The notes: generated by a model from the letters alone, not told the origin. DNA of 64,000 bases from Burkholderia sp. USMB20 (GCF_000949135.2 NZ_JTAN02000010.1:1-64000), one strand, 5' to 3'; positions 46,309 through 55,519 are shown, counted from the stretch's first letter. Program-made: numbers and translations.

Positions 46309-46968
46309 GTGAACATCGATCCCGTCCTTGCCCTGCACCTGCTGCATCGCTGCGCGCTCGGCACGCTCGCGACCCACGCGCGCGACCCGCAAGGCTTTCC
46401 CTATCCGACGGTCGTGCCGTTCGCACCCGATGCGGATCATCGGCCCGTGATTCTCGTGAGCGGCCTCGCCGAGCACACACGCAACCTCGCCGCCGATCCG
46501 CGCGCGGGCTTCCTGGTCGTCGACGCGCCGGACGGCGACGTGCTGAACGCCGAGCGCGCGACGCTGCTCGGCCGCTTCGTGCCGCTCGGCGACGCGCCGC
46601 ATGTCGCCGCGCGCTACCTGCGCTACGAACCCGACGCCGCGCGCTATCTCGCGCTCGGCGATTTCACGTTCTGGGCGCTCGAGATCGAGCGGCTGCGCTA
46701 TATCGGCGGATTCGGCCGGATGGGCTGGGTGGACGGCACCGGCCTCGATGCGCTGCCGCCGCTCGGGTTCGACGACGAACGGGCGTTGTGGGACGCATAC
46801 GACTCGAGCGCTGCGCGCCGCGCCGGGCTCGACCTGCTCGGCGTCGACCGCCACGGCGCCGACTGGCGCTGCGACGGCCGCCGTGTGCGCACGCCGTTCG
46901 ACCCGGTGCCCGGCGATGCCGGCGCGCTGCGCGAGCGGTTGATGGCCTGCGCGCGGGATGTGACGTGA
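46309..46968 (+). CDS. HugZ-like FMN-binding split-barrel protein
   Basis: The 219-residue protein has a pyridoxamine-phosphate-oxidase-like split barrel (LGTLATHARDPQGFPYPTVV, then FLVVDAPDGDVLNAERATLLG) and a C-terminal region like those of haem-utilisation HugZ proteins (GVDRHGADWRCDGRRVRTPF). Some relatives cleave haem, others have no known activity; there are no haem-uptake genes here. GTG 46309 has GGAG six bases upstream. Confidence 0.82.
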   Translation: MNIDPVLALHLLHRCALGTLATHARDPQGFPYPTVVPFAPDADHRPVILVSGLAEHTRNLAADPRAGFLVVDAPDGDVLNAERATLLGRFVPLGDAPHVAARYLRYEPDAARYLALGDFTFWALEIERLRYIGGFGRMGWVDGTGLDALPPLGFDDERALWDAYDSSAARRAGLDLLGVDRHGADWRCDGRRVRTPFDPVPGDAGALRERLMACARDVT

Positions 46969-47321
46969 GGCCGCGGATTCAGCTTTGTCTGTTTAGCGTC
47001 ACGCGCCGTACGATTTTCGCAAACATGTCGCCGGATGAAAGCTTTGATTTTTCCGAATGCGGGTAATTGCGTATGTTGATAGACCTATTTCCGGATCGGT
47101 AATGTCCTAATCTCTATGCAAGCGCGTAAAAATTTGAGAAAAGGCCGTGGCCGGTCAAAATGACATGCGTGAATTACAATTGGTCTCGGGATTTTCATGA
47201 ATCCTGCTTCTATCAAATCTTTTTTGTGCTAATCTCTGCCTTCAAAATCCGAGGCACAAATATTTCATGAATGGTGAGCCGGCAGCAGATCGGCGCCATT
47301 GGTCATATCGAAAGGGAAACT
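46969..47321. other. AT-rich gap upstream of the second H-NS-like gene
   Basis: The 353 bases are much richer in A/T than the flanks. They should contain the promoter of the H-NS-like gene, but I could not pick one -10/-35 pair with confidence. No gene seen. Confidence 0.4.
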
Positions 47322-47615
47322 ATGTCTTCTTACAAGGACCTGCTGGCCCAGCGGGAGAAGCTGGAGAAGCAAATCGAAGAAGCGAAGTCGCGCGAATACG
47401 CCGAAGTGCTGAATGACGTGAAGCAGAAAATTGCCGACTACGGCTTTTCGCTCGCCGAACTCGGCCTCAGCCGCGCGAAGGTAGGCAAGGTCGGTCGTCC
47501 GCGCGCAGGCGTGGCAGCGAAGTACCGCGATCCGGAAACGGGCGCGACGTGGTCGGGCCGTGGCAAGCCGCCGCGCTGGATCGCCGGCAAGGACCGTGAA
47601 CAGTTCTCGATTTAA
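47322..47615 (+). CDS. H-NS-family nucleoid protein (second copy)
   Basis: The 97-residue protein has the coiled-coil N-terminus (MSSYKDLLAQREKLEKQIEE), a basic linker (KVGKVGRPRAGVAAKYRDPE) and the DNA-binding motif TWSGRGKPPRWIAGK. It shares the overall design of the copy at 11276 but differs in most of the N-terminal half, so the two may form mixed oligomers or have separate targets. AAAGGG precedes the ATG. Confidence 0.93.
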   Translation: MSSYKDLLAQREKLEKQIEEAKSREYAEVLNDVKQKIADYGFSLAELGLSRAKVGKVGRPRAGVAAKYRDPETGATWSGRGKPPRWIAGKDREQFSI

Positions 47616-47644
47616 ACGGCTGTTTAAATCATTGCCTCGAAAAG

Positions 47645-47677
47645 AGCCGCGTATCCGTGCAGGAGCGCGGCTTTTTT
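47645..47677 (+). terminator. Terminator of the second H-NS-like gene
   Basis: AGCCGCG (47645-47651) pairs with CGCGGCT (47666-47672) across a 14-nt loop, followed by six T. Confidence 0.8.
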
Positions 47678-47853
47678 GTATCGTGGGATCGGAATGTATG
47701 CGTTCTGTCATGGAAATGTCAGAAACGGCGCGTGAATGAAAATGCGACCCGTTCGCATAAGCGATTGATTTAAATGGAAAATTTGGGGTTATCGGAATGC
47801 CCCGCGAGGGTCGTTTGGTAGAATTACGTATCCCAACCGATATCTCGTATTTC

Positions 47854-49011
47854 ATGTCCACGTTTTCCGACGACGCACAAAGCGCAGATAAGCACGCGGT
47901 CGCGCGCAAGAGCACCCTCGTCAGTATCGTGCTGAATGTGGTGCTTGCGACGTTTCAGATCGTCGTCGGCGTGGTTGCGCATTCGCAGGCATTGATTGCC
48001 GATGGTATCCATTCGATTTCCGATTTGATCTCGGATTTTGTCGTACTGGTTGCGAATCGCCATAGTGGCGCATCGCCGGATGCCGATCACAATTACGGAC
48101 ATAGCCGCTACGAGACCGTCGCGTCGCTGTTTCTCGGCGCGATCCTGATCGCGGTCGGCATCGGCATGCTCTGGCGCGCCGGCAACCGTCTCGTGAATCT
48201 CGAAAACATTCCGGCTGTCCATTTTTCCGCGCTGATCGTCGCGCTCACGGTGCTCGTGTCGAAAGAGGCGCTGTTCCGCTACATGCTGCGCGAGGCGCGG
48301 CGCGTGCGTTCGGCGATGCTCGTCGCGAACGCATGGCATGCGCGCTCGGACGCCGCATCGTCGCTCGTCGTCGCGATCGGTATCGTCGGCAGTCTCGCCG
48401 GCGTGCGGCTGCTCGACCCGATCGCCGCCGCGATCGTCGGCTTCATGGTCGCGCGCATGGGCTGGACGTTCGGCTATGACGCGCTGCAGGACCTGTCGGA
48501 TCGCGCACTCGACACCACCGACACGGCCGAGATCCGCGCGCTGCTCGCCGCGACGCCGGGCGTGCGCGACGTGCACGACCTGCGCACGCGCAAGATGGGC
48601 GATGCGGCGCTCGTCGACGCGCACATCCTCGTCGATCCGATGATCTCCGTCTCCGAAGGGCATTACATCGCGGAAACCGCACGAGCGCGCGTGCTGCGCG
48701 ACCCGCGCGTGCTCGACGCGCTGATCCACGTCGACCCCGAGAACGATGTGGCGCGCCGTCCGGCGCTCGCGCTGCCGCCGCGCGCCGAGATCGCGGCGCG
48801 GCTCGAGGCCGCGCTCGCGCAGCGCGGGCTGCATCCGGCCGCGATCAACCTGCACTACCTGAGTACGGGGCTCGAGATCGACGTGACGCTCGACGCCGGC
48901 GCGGGCGACACCGACGCGGCACTGGCCGGCCGGCTCGATGTCGACGCGCTGAAGCGCCAGTTCGGCGCGCGCCGGATCGGCTTCACGCGCGGGCTGCCGG
49001 CGCAGGCGTGA
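47854..49011 (+). CDS. Cation diffusion facilitator (CDF) family efflux transporter
   Basis: The 385-residue protein has six membrane helices and two metal-site motifs, IADGIHSISDLISDFVV in helix 2 (about residue 50) and HARSDAASSLVVAIG in helix 5 (about 160), followed by a cytoplasmic C-terminal metal-sensing domain. CDF proteins exchange Zn, Fe, Mn or Co for protons; the metal cannot be stated. ATG 47854 is preferred because the sequence between the in-frame ATG 47797 and this point uses rare AT-rich codons and contains a TGGTAGAAT extended -10-like element, so it looks like promoter/leader. Confidence 0.9.
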   Translation: MSTFSDDAQSADKHAVARKSTLVSIVLNVVLATFQIVVGVVAHSQALIADGIHSISDLISDFVVLVANRHSGASPDADHNYGHSRYETVASLFLGAILIAVGIGMLWRAGNRLVNLENIPAVHFSALIVALTVLVSKEALFRYMLREARRVRSAMLVANAWHARSDAASSLVVAIGIVGSLAGVRLLDPIAAAIVGFMVARMGWTFGYDALQDLSDRALDTTDTAEIRALLAATPGVRDVHDLRTRKMGDAALVDAHILVDPMISVSEGHYIAETARARVLRDPRVLDALIHVDPENDVARRPALALPPRAEIAARLEAALAQRGLHPAAINLHYLSTGLEIDVTLDAGAGDTDAALAGRLDVDALKRQFGARRIGFTRGLPAQA

Positions 49012-49038
49012 GCGGCGCCCGCGACCGCGGGCCGCGCG

Positions 49039-49509
49039 TTACAGCGGCAGTTGCGTGTCGAACTTGATTTCGCGCAGCACGACGCTCGTGCGCACCTGCG
49101 ACACGGCCGGGATCTTGAAGATCCGTTCGTGCAGGAAGACGTCGTAGGCCTTGATGTCGGGGGCGACGATCTTGAGGATGTAATCGGCTTCGCCCGTCGT
49201 GCTGTAGCACTCGGTGACTTCCGGGCAGGTCGCGATCTCGCGCTCGAACTGTTCGACGCCGCCTTCGTTGTGGCGGGTCAGGTGCACGTGCGCGAGCGCA
49301 CAGACGTGCAGGCCGAGCTTCTCGCGATCGAGCAGCGCGGTGTAGCGCTGGATCACGCCGGACTGTTCCATGTCCTTGATGCGGCGCCAGCACGGCGTAC
49401 TCGACAGGCCGACCTGGTCGGAGATTTCCTGCACGGAACGGCGCGCGTCGAGCTGCAACAGGCGAAGGATTTTTTGCGAAAAGGAATCGAGCGTCACCTG
49501 CGCCTCCAT
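49039..49509 (-). CDS. Lrp/AsnC family transcriptional regulator
   Basis: The 156-residue protein has an N-terminal winged helix-turn-helix (KILRLLQLDARRSVQEISDQ, GLSSTPCWRRIKDMEQSGVI) and a C-terminal RAM effector-binding domain (GEADYILKIVAPDIKAYDVF). Such regulators respond to amino acids. It faces the CDF gene tail to tail. The target is not evident; the livJ-like gene lies 4 kb away. Confidence 0.93.
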   Translation of the reverse strand: MEAQVTLDSFSQKILRLLQLDARRSVQEISDQVGLSSTPCWRRIKDMEQSGVIQRYTALLDREKLGLHVCALAHVHLTRHNEGGVEQFEREIATCPEVTECYSTTGEADYILKIVAPDIKAYDVFLHERIFKIPAVSQVRTSVVLREIKFDTQLPL

Positions 49510-49588
49510 GCGGCAGCTACAACACGCTGAATGTTAGAGGCCCGGGAAAGGAAAGGCAATCTGGCGGCGCGCCGTTGAGCGAGATTCG

Positions 49589-50248
49589 CTAATTTGCCCG
49601 CGGATCCGTTGGGTTTTGTCCCGCTCCCGCCTGTTCCGACCGATCGGTGTCGGCCACCGCGAGGCCCGCGAGCGCGGCTTGCTGGCGGCGCAGGTCGGCG
49701 AGCATGTTGCAGAACAGCGCGCCTTGCTCGATCGCATCGTCGAGCGCGACGTGCGTGTGCGGATGATCGTCGAACCAGTGCTTCGGAAAGCGCGGCTTGA
49801 TCGCCTTGCGGTACGGCAGGCCCGTCATCGCGAACGCGAGCGTCTTGATGTCGAGCGCCGACCACGAGAACGGGCAGCGTCCGGCGAAGTGCATCATGTA
49901 CCAGAACATGAACGTGAAATCGAAGCCGGCCGGCATCGCGACGAACACCGGCTTGCCGGGCAGCGCCTCGACCCATTCGACGTACGCGACGAGCGCGGCC
50001 GCCGGCGCCTGCAGGTCGCGCCGGCACGCGGCCCACGCTTGCGGCTCCGTCTTCCACCACGCTTCCTGCACCGGATGGGCCTGCGCGCCGGGCAGCGTCT
50101 CGAGGTTCGCGGAGAACGTCGCGATCAGCTGCTTGTCCTCCGTATAGGCAGCCGACGCGAAGCTCAGCATCGAGTGCGGGCCGGGAATCGGCCCGTCGGC
50201 CTCGACGTCGGTGCTGACGTAGATTTCGGGGATGGCGGTCTGGTTCAT
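49589..50248 (-). CDS. DnaQ-like (DEDD) 3'-5' exonuclease domain protein
   Basis: The 219-residue protein has the exonuclease motifs Exo I ([15 protein letters not shown], about residue 11), Exo II ([12 protein letters not shown]) and Exo III ([15 protein letters not shown], about 170). The Asp/Glu residues coordinate two metal ions for nucleotide removal. It is a stand-alone domain; whether it acts on DNA or RNA is unknown. Its start overlaps the end of the metallo-hydrolase gene by four bases, suggesting co-translation. Confidence 0.85.
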   Translation of the reverse strand: MNQTAIPEIYVSTDVEADGPIPGPHSMLSFASAAYTEDKQLIATFSANLETLPGAQAHPVQEAWWKTEPQAWAACRRDLQAPAAALVAYVEWVEALPGKPVFVAMPAGFDFTFMFWYMMHFAGRCPFSWSALDIKTLAFAMTGLPYRKAIKPRFPKHWFDDHPHTHVALDDAIEQGALFCNMLADLRRQQAALAGLAVADTDRSEQAGAGQNPTDPRAN

Positions 50249-50889
50249 CCGAACACCTTGTCGGACACGAACGGATTCGTGCGGCGCTCGTCGCCGAAGG
50301 TCGACACCGGGCCGTGGCCCGGCACGAACGTGACGTCGTCGCCGAGCGGCCACAGCTTCTCCTTGATCGAGCGCACGAGGTCCGCGTGGTTGCCGCGCGG
50401 GAAATCGGTGCGGCCGATCGAGCCGGCGAACAGCACGTCGCCGACGATCGCGACGCGATGCGCGCGGCTGAAGAACACGACGTGGCCGGGCGTGTGGCCG
50501 GGGCAGTGATAGACCTCGAGCGTTTCGTCGCCGAACTGCACGGTGTCGCCGTCGTTCAGCCAGTGGTCCGGCTCGAACGTTTCGGCGGCCGGGAAGCCGA
50601 AGCGCTGGCTCTGCATCGGCAGTTGCTCGATCCAGAAGCGCTCGTCTTCCTGCGGTCCCACGATCGGCACGCCGTAGTGCGTCGCGAGTGCCTTCGCGCC
50701 CGCGCAGTGATCGACGTGGCCGTGCGTGAGCAGCACCTTCTCGACCTGCACGTTCTGCCGCGCGATCTCCTGTTCGATCCGTTCGAGATCGCCGCCCGGA
50801 TCGACGACGGCGGCGCGGCCGGTCTTTTCGCAGACGAGCAGCGAGCAGTTCTGCTGGAACGGCGTGACCGGAATGAGCGTGACTTTCAT
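50245..50889 (-). CDS. Metallo-beta-lactamase-fold hydrolase (glyoxalase II-like)
   Basis: The 214-residue protein has the metal motif [10 protein letters not shown] (about residues 54-63), a further His in [12 protein letters not shown], the Asp of [20 protein letters not shown] and the final His of FVPGHGP. It resembles YcbL/GloB-type glyoxalase II enzymes that hydrolyse S-lactoylglutathione, but the short C-terminus lacks a clear glutathione-binding helical domain. The start ATG 50889 has GGTGCCTCC upstream. It is the first gene of a two-gene unit with the exonuclease. Confidence 0.9.
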   Translation of the reverse strand: MKVTLIPVTPFQQNCSLLVCEKTGRAAVVDPGGDLERIEQEIARQNVQVEKVLLTHGHVDHCAGAKALATHYGVPIVGPQEDERFWIEQLPMQSQRFGFPAAETFEPDHWLNDGDTVQFGDETLEVYHCPGHTPGHVVFFSRAHRVAIVGDVLFAGSIGRTDFPRGNHADLVRSIKEKLWPLGDDVTFVPGHGPVSTFGDERRTNPFVSDKVFG

Positions 50890-51080
50890 GGAGGCACCGC
50901 GGCGGCTAAAAGGAGCGATTGTACCGGTCGCGCGCGCGGCATGCCGGCCCTGCGGTGCGGTGTCGGACGCCGCTCGTGCGGGCAATCCCGGAGCATCCCG
51001 ATTGTTACAGCCATAGCGAGAATCAATGGTCCGGACGGGGGCCTTTTCGAGACAGGCTTTTGGTTTATGTATAATGCGCC

Positions 51081-51206
51081 CCATTGCGCGTGAATTTCAC
51101 GCAATTCGCTGGTGTTTCGACCCCGTTAAACGGGGTGTCGGATTCACCGTCAAGCATCGACCGCCGGGGAGTCCGGCGGTGTATCCAGCACCGAGCATTC
51201 GGTGCT
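51081..51206 (+). ncRNA. Candidate structured RNA: four consecutive hairpins behind a promoter
   Basis: A perfect TATAAT (51070-51075) is followed after about 12 bases by GCGTGA/TCACGC (51088-51102), CGACCCCGT/ACGGGG-GTCG (51118-51140), ACCGCCGG/CCGGCGGT (51160-51180) and AGCACCGA/TCGGTGCT (51187-51206). No coding frame explains them. I do not recognise an Rfam family. It could be the 5' leader of rlpA (345 bases further on) or a small RNA. The rest of the gap, 50890-51080 and 51207-51551, shows only a weak 64-codon frame (51202-51396). Confidence 0.4.
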
Positions 51207-51551
51207 CACGTCTTGTCCGGCCGGGTGCTGCGCGCCCGTCTGCGGCCCTGCTGCCGCGCCGCCGGATGAGGCCTGTGCCGCCGTTCCTGTGCGTTGGCTG
51301 TACGCGACGCGCGCGAACCTGAAAGCCATGTTCGATGGCGGCATGTGGGGTCTGGTCAGGCTGCCGGGGACAGGTTGCGCCAGACGTGAAAACTAATCAG
51401 GACGGTTGCGGCAGAAACGAAAGCCGCGCCCATGCTAGCCGCCTGCTCGCGTAGCCGAGCGGGGCGTGCACGCATTTGCCGTCCGGGCCGCATATCTGCG
51501 TTGTTGAGCAGCGTTGTACTGGTGCGGCCCGAACCAGAAGGCGACACGTCG

Positions 51552-52163
51552 ATGAATTTTCGATTTCCGACTCGATTCGGGACCATTGCTTTATTTTTTG
51601 CGCTGACGGGCTGTGCGGTGCCACCCAGCCAGACCACCGGCAGCGACAACCAGAAGAACGCGGCCAACAAGACGGCCGCGGCCGCGAAAGCGGATGACGA
51701 CAAGCAGCAACTGAATTTCGATTCCGCGCTGGCATCGATGCCGGCTGCCGACAGCAAGGACGCGAAGAAGTCGTCGCTGGCGGACGCCGAGCCGATCGAC
51801 GGCAAGGATGTGTCCGACTTCCGCCAGACGGGCCGGGCATCGTGGTATGGCCGGGATTTCCACGGCCGCCGCACCGCGAACGGCGAGCGCTTCAACATGA
51901 ACGCGCTGACCGCCGCGCACCGCACGCTGCCGCTGTCGTCGTACATCAGGGTGACGAACGCGTCGACCGGCAAGTGGGTCGTCGTGAAGGTCAACGATCG
52001 CGGGCCGTACAAGCGCGGCCGCGTGCTCGACCTGTCGTATGCCGCTGCCCGGATGATCGGCCTCGTGCACGCCGGCACGGGCCGCGTGAAGATCGAAGGG
52101 CTGTCGCCGCAGGAAGCGCGCGAGGCACGCGACGAAATGTTGGCGTCGGTCTCGGCGAGGTAA
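51552..52163 (+). CDS. rlpA: Septal ring lytic transglycosylase RlpA family lipoprotein
   Basis: The 203-residue protein has a lipoprotein signal (lipobox LTGC at about residues 17-20), a Lys/Ala/Asp linker and a double-psi beta-barrel domain (TGRASWYGRDFHGRRTANGE, then VVVKVNDRGPYKRGRVLDLS) with the Asp-Arg of the catalytic site. RlpA cleaves naked glycan strands at the septum in Pseudomonas. A C-terminal SPOR domain, present in many homologues, is missing. The start ATG 51552 has weak ribosome-binding sequence. Confidence 0.92.
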   Translation: MNFRFPTRFGTIALFFALTGCAVPPSQTTGSDNQKNAANKTAAAAKADDDKQQLNFDSALASMPAADSKDAKKSSLADAEPIDGKDVSDFRQTGRASWYGRDFHGRRTANGERFNMNALTAAHRTLPLSSYIRVTNASTGKWVVVKVNDRGPYKRGRVLDLSYAAARMIGLVHAGTGRVKIEGLSPQEAREARDEMLASVSAR

Positions 52164-52186
52164 CGCGGCGGTTCGTCCGCCTACGC

Positions 52187-52214
52187 AAAAGGGCTGCCTT
52201 CGGGCAGCCCTTTT
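52187..52214. terminator. Bidirectional terminator between rlpA and rsmI
   Basis: AAAAGGGCTGCC (52187-52198) and GGCAGCCCTTTT (52203-52214) pair perfectly around a TTCG tetraloop. Arm ends give T-runs on both strands, serving the convergent rlpA and rsmI. Confidence 0.93.
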
Positions 52215-52258
52215 GCATTTCCGCGTGCCGGGAGGCAGAGGCTGTCCGTGCTCGCGCG

Positions 52259-53137
52259 TCAGCCTTCCTTCAGCACCAGCGCGCGCGCATACAGCGCGTT
52301 GCGCGACGCGCCCGTCAGCGCGGCCGCGAGCTTCGCCGCGCTCTTCACCGGCACTTCTTCCAGCAGCAGCTTGAGCAGCGCGTCGTGCGCGGTGTCGTCG
52401 GCTTCGCCGCCGTCGGCCGGCGCGCCTTCCACGACCAGCACGAACTCGCCGCGCTGCCGGTTCGCATCGCCGTCGAGCCAGCTCTGTCCTTCGGCCAGGG
52501 TGCCCTGGAACAGCTGCTCGTGTAGCTTGGTGAGCTCGCGCGCAATCAGCAGCCGGCGCGCGGGGCCGAACACGTCGGCGAGGGCGGCGACGGTGTCCGC
52601 GATCCGGTGCGGCGCTTCGTAGAACACCAGCGCGTACGGGTGCTGCACGAGCGCCTGCAGCGCGCTCGCACGCTGCTTCGCCTTCGGCGGCAGGAAGCCC
52701 GCGAACGTGAACGTGCCGGCCCAGTCGCCCGCCACGCTGAGCGCGGTCACGGCCGCGCTCGCGCCCGGCAGCGGAATCACCGCGAAGCCGGCCGCGCGCA
52801 CGGCGTCGACGAGCCGCGCGCCCGGGTCCGAAATGCCGGGCGTGCCGGCGTCCGACACGTACGCGACGCGTTCGCCGGCGCGCAGCAGCTCGATCACGCG
52901 CAGCGCGGCTTCGCGTTCGTTGTGCTCGTGCACGGCGACGAGCGGCTTCGAGATCCCGTAGCGGGCCAGCAGCTGGCCCGTGTTGCGCGTGTCTTCGGCC
53001 GCGATGCGGTCGGCGAGGCCGAGCACGTGCAGCGCGCGCAGCGTGATGTCGGCGGTGTTGCCGATCGGCGTCGCGACCACGTAGAGCGCGGCGTCCGGGT
53101 AGTGCTGTGTTTGCGCGAGTTCGAGGAGGGCAGTCAT
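52259..53137 (-). CDS. rsmI: 16S rRNA (cytidine-1402 2'-O)-methyltransferase RsmI
   Basis: The 292-residue enzyme of the tetrapyrrole-methylase fold has [58 protein letters not shown] and [15 protein letters not shown], all hallmark RsmI motifs. It methylates the ribose of C1402 in the decoding centre using AdoMet. Its start codon overlaps that of yraN on the opposite strand (CATG). The rsmI-yraN-diaA-dolP neighbourhood parallels that of E. coli. Confidence 0.96.
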   Translation of the reverse strand: MTALLELAQTQHYPDAALYVVATPIGNTADITLRALHVLGLADRIAAEDTRNTGQLLARYGISKPLVAVHEHNEREAALRVIELLRAGERVAYVSDAGTPGISDPGARLVDAVRAAGFAVIPLPGASAAVTALSVAGDWAGTFTFAGFLPPKAKQRASALQALVQHPYALVFYEAPHRIADTVAALADVFGPARRLLIARELTKLHEQLFQGTLAEGQSWLDGDANRQRGEFVLVVEGAPADGGEADDTAHDALLKLLLEEVPVKSAAKLAAALTGASRNALYARALVLKEG

Positions 53138-53612
53138 GGCAGGCAATGCGCGCAATCGCGGCGCAAGCGGAACAAGGACGGCATTGTGCCACGCGGCGCC
53201 GGCCGCGCCGGGCGGCGAGCGCGGTTTGCCGCCCGGCGGCGGCAACTTTTCCGGCGCGGCGCGATCCAGGTCGGTCGGCGCGACGTTCGAGCAGCGCGCG
53301 CGGCAGTTCCTGGAGCGCCGCGGTCTCGCGTTCGTCGCGGCGAACGTGACGATGCGCGGCGGCGAACTCGACCTCGTGATGCGCACGCCCGACGGCACGC
53401 TCGTGTTCGTCGAGGTGCGCGCGCGGCGCAGCACGCGGCACGGCGGCGCGGCCGCGAGCATCGGCTGGCGCAAGCGGCGGCGTCTGGTTGCGGCCGCGCT
53501 TCATTTCTGGGTACGGCATGGCGCGGGTGCCGCGTGCCGTTTCGACGTCGTCGCGTTCGAGGCCGGCCGGCTCGAGTGGCTGCGCGATGCATTTCGTGCC
53601 GACGATGCGTAG
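53136..53612 (+). CDS. YraN family (UPF0102) endonuclease-like protein
   Basis: The last ~115 residues form the UPF0102 domain: [20 protein letters not shown], then [20 protein letters not shown] with the D-x(n)-E-V-[RK] nuclease-fold signature (Asp, Glu and the following VRAR). Function is unproven; the fold is that of Holliday-junction resolvases. Relative to the usual ~120 residues there is an N-terminal extension of about 40, rich in Gly/Ala/Arg, so the real start may be downstream of ATG 53136, for example TTG 53184. Confidence 0.87.
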   Translation: MAGNARNRGASGTRTALCHAAPAAPGGERGLPPGGGNFSGAARSRSVGATFEQRARQFLERRGLAFVAANVTMRGGELDLVMRTPDGTLVFVEVRARRSTRHGGAAASIGWRKRRRLVAAALHFWVRHGAGAACRFDVVAFEAGRLEWLRDAFRADDA

Positions 53613-53739
53613 CCGCGAGCTGTGACGAGATGTAAAGAGTTCTCGTCATACCCCCGGAGAGGGTGCCGGAGTGCGGTAAACTCGCCGCACCCATGACGTT
53701 GCGCGCGGTGTGCCCACGCGCCCAGTTCACCAGGAATCG

Positions 53740-54324
53740 ATGTCAGTCGAACGTATTCAGCAACATTTCCGTGACAGCGCCGCGCTACACGCCGAAGCGG
53801 CCGACGCGCTGTCGCTGCCGATCGCAGCCGCGGTCGATGCGATGTTCGCCGCGCTGGCGAACGGCAACAAGATCGTCGCGTGCGGCGACGGCCCGTCGGC
53901 CGCTGCCGCGCACTACCTCGCCGTGTCGCTCGTCGGCGGCTTCGAGCGCGAGCGTCCGGGCCTGCCCGCGATCGCGCTGGCCACCGATGCGTCGCAGGGC
54001 GGCCTCATGGGGGCATCCGCCGCCGACCAGCTGTTCGCGCAGCAGGTGCGCGTGCTCGGGCAGACCGGCGACATCCTGCTGGTGCTCGACGCGAGCGGTG
54101 CGTCGCCGCGCGTGCTGGCCGCGATCGACGAGGCGCACGAGCGCGAGATGACCGTCGTCGCGCTGACGGGTGGCGACGGCCAAGCCGTCGCGGCCGCGCT
54201 GTCCGATACCGATATTCCGATCAGCGTGCCCGCCTCGCGCGCGGCGCGCGTCCATGAAGTCCATCTGCTGACCATCCACTGCCTGTGCGACGGCATCGAC
54301 GCGATGCTGCTGGGTGAGGATTGA
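53740..54324 (+). CDS. SIS-domain protein (DiaA/GmhA-like)
   Basis: The 194-residue protein has the sugar-isomerase fold of DiaA and phosphoheptose isomerase: IQQHFRDSAALHAEAADALS, KIVACGDGPSAAAAHYLAVS and GDILLVLDASGASPRVLAAI. In E. coli the gene between yraN and dolP is diaA, which promotes DnaA assembly at oriC; synteny supports the same here. The usual GNGGSA sugar-phosphate loop reads GDGPSA, favouring a DiaA-like, non-isomerase role. AGGAAT precedes the ATG. Confidence 0.85.
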   Translation: MSVERIQQHFRDSAALHAEAADALSLPIAAAVDAMFAALANGNKIVACGDGPSAAAAHYLAVSLVGGFERERPGLPAIALATDASQGGLMGASAADQLFAQQVRVLGQTGDILLVLDASGASPRVLAAIDEAHEREMTVVALTGGDGQAVAAALSDTDIPISVPASRAARVHEVHLLTIHCLCDGIDAMLLGED

Positions 54325-54341
54325 ACGAAGGAGAGCCGTCG

Positions 54342-55139
54342 ATGAACCAAAGCCGCGTCAAACAGACGCTCGTCAGAACCACGTTGCTCGCCGCGCTGAC
54401 GGCGGGCCTCGCGATGTCGCTGCAGGGTTGCGTGCTCGGCGTGCTGGGTGCGGCGGCCGGCGGCGGCGCGCTGATCGCGACCGATCGCCGCACGCTCGGC
54501 GCGCAGACCGAGGATCGCGAGATCCAGGTCAAGTCGCTCACGCAGATCAACAACGGGCTGCCGGACCAGTCGCACGTGAACGTGACGGTGTTCAACCGCC
54601 GCGTGCTGCTGACGGGCGAAGTGCCGAACGACGCATCGAAGCAGCGCGCCGAGGAAATCGTGCGCGGCATCAACAACGTGAACGGCATCGTCAACGAGCT
54701 GTCGGTCGAGCCGGCATCGTCGCTGTCGTCGCGCGCGAACGACTCGTATCTCGAAGGACGCGTGAAGTCCGAGTTCATCGCGACGAAGGGGCTGTCGGCG
54801 AACTACTACAAGGTCGTCAGCGAGCGCGGCAACATCTACCTGCTGGGTCTCGTGACGGTCGACGAAGGCAATCGCGGCGCGGATGCGGCGAGCCAGGTGC
54901 CGGGCGTCGAGAAGGTCGTGAAGGTGTTCCAGTACATCCAGCCGCAGGACGCGCAGGCACTGCAGGCCGCGTCGCCGAGCGGGGCATCCGGCGCGCAGCC
55001 CGCCGCCGCGCCCGCGGATGCCGCGACGGTCGGTGCCGTGCCCGATGCGTCGGTCCAGTCCACGCCGCTGCAACCGCCGGCGCCGATCTCGAATTCGTCG
55101 AGCGTGCATCCGGGTAACCCGAAGGCCACGCCGCAATGA
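54342..55139 (+). CDS. BON-domain outer-membrane lipoprotein (DolP/YraP-like)
   Basis: The 265-residue protein has a lipobox (LQGC near residue 29) and two BON domains (NVTVFNRRVLLTGEVPNDAS and YKVVSERGNIYLLGLVTVDE). DolP keeps the outer membrane tight in E. coli and binds anionic lipid at the septum. The C-terminal 75 residues are an Ala/Pro-rich extension not found in E. coli DolP. It overlaps the cytochrome gene by ATGA. AAGGAGAG lies upstream. Confidence 0.9.
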   Translation: MNQSRVKQTLVRTTLLAALTAGLAMSLQGCVLGVLGAAAGGGALIATDRRTLGAQTEDREIQVKSLTQINNGLPDQSHVNVTVFNRRVLLTGEVPNDASKQRAEEIVRGINNVNGIVNELSVEPASSLSSRANDSYLEGRVKSEFIATKGLSANYYKVVSERGNIYLLGLVTVDEGNRGADAASQVPGVEKVVKVFQYIQPQDAQALQAASPSGASGAQPAAAPADAATVGAVPDASVQSTPLQPPAPISNSSSVHPGNPKATPQ

Positions 55140-55495
55140 AGTCGACGCAGATGAAGTTGAAGCAATGGATGGTGCAGGGCGCCGCGGCGGCCGCGCTCGC
55201 GGCCGGCGCGCTCGGCACGGCGCATGCGGACGTCGGCGACGGCCTGAAGGTCGCGCGCGGCAATGCCTGCATGGGCTGCCACGCAGTGGACCGCAAGCTC
55301 GTCGGTCCGTCGTTCAAGGACATCGCCGCGCGCTACAAGTCCGATCCGCAGGCCGTCGCGAAGCTGTCGAAGAAGGTGAAGGACGGCGGCTCCGGCGTGT
55401 GGGGCGCGATTCCGATGCCGGCACACCCGCGCATGAGCGACGCGGATCTGCGCGCCGTGGTCGAATGGGTGCTGGCCGGCGCGCCGTCGAAGTGA
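55136..55495 (+). CDS. Class I c-type cytochrome (c551/c552-like)
   Basis: The 119-residue protein has a signal peptide (cleavage after THA/AHA near residue 31), one haem-binding motif CMGCH (about residues 45-49) and the distal Met in GAIPMPAHPRMSDADL (about 93). It should be a periplasmic electron carrier. Four-base overlap with the dolP-like gene shows it belongs to that operon, an unusual companion for envelope-maintenance genes. Confidence 0.93.
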   Translation: MKSTQMKLKQWMVQGAAAAALAAGALGTAHADVGDGLKVARGNACMGCHAVDRKLVGPSFKDIAARYKSDPQAVAKLSKKVKDGGSGVWGAIPMPAHPRMSDADLRAVVEWVLAGAPSK

Positions 55496-55519
55496 CGCGC
55501 CGGGGTGACGGAACCCCTA

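Noticed and set aside
51202..51396. 64-codon small protein upstream of rlpA
   Set aside because: It starts at GTG inside a hairpin, has no ribosome-binding site, and shows no recognisable motif; kept only as a note in the ncRNA entry.
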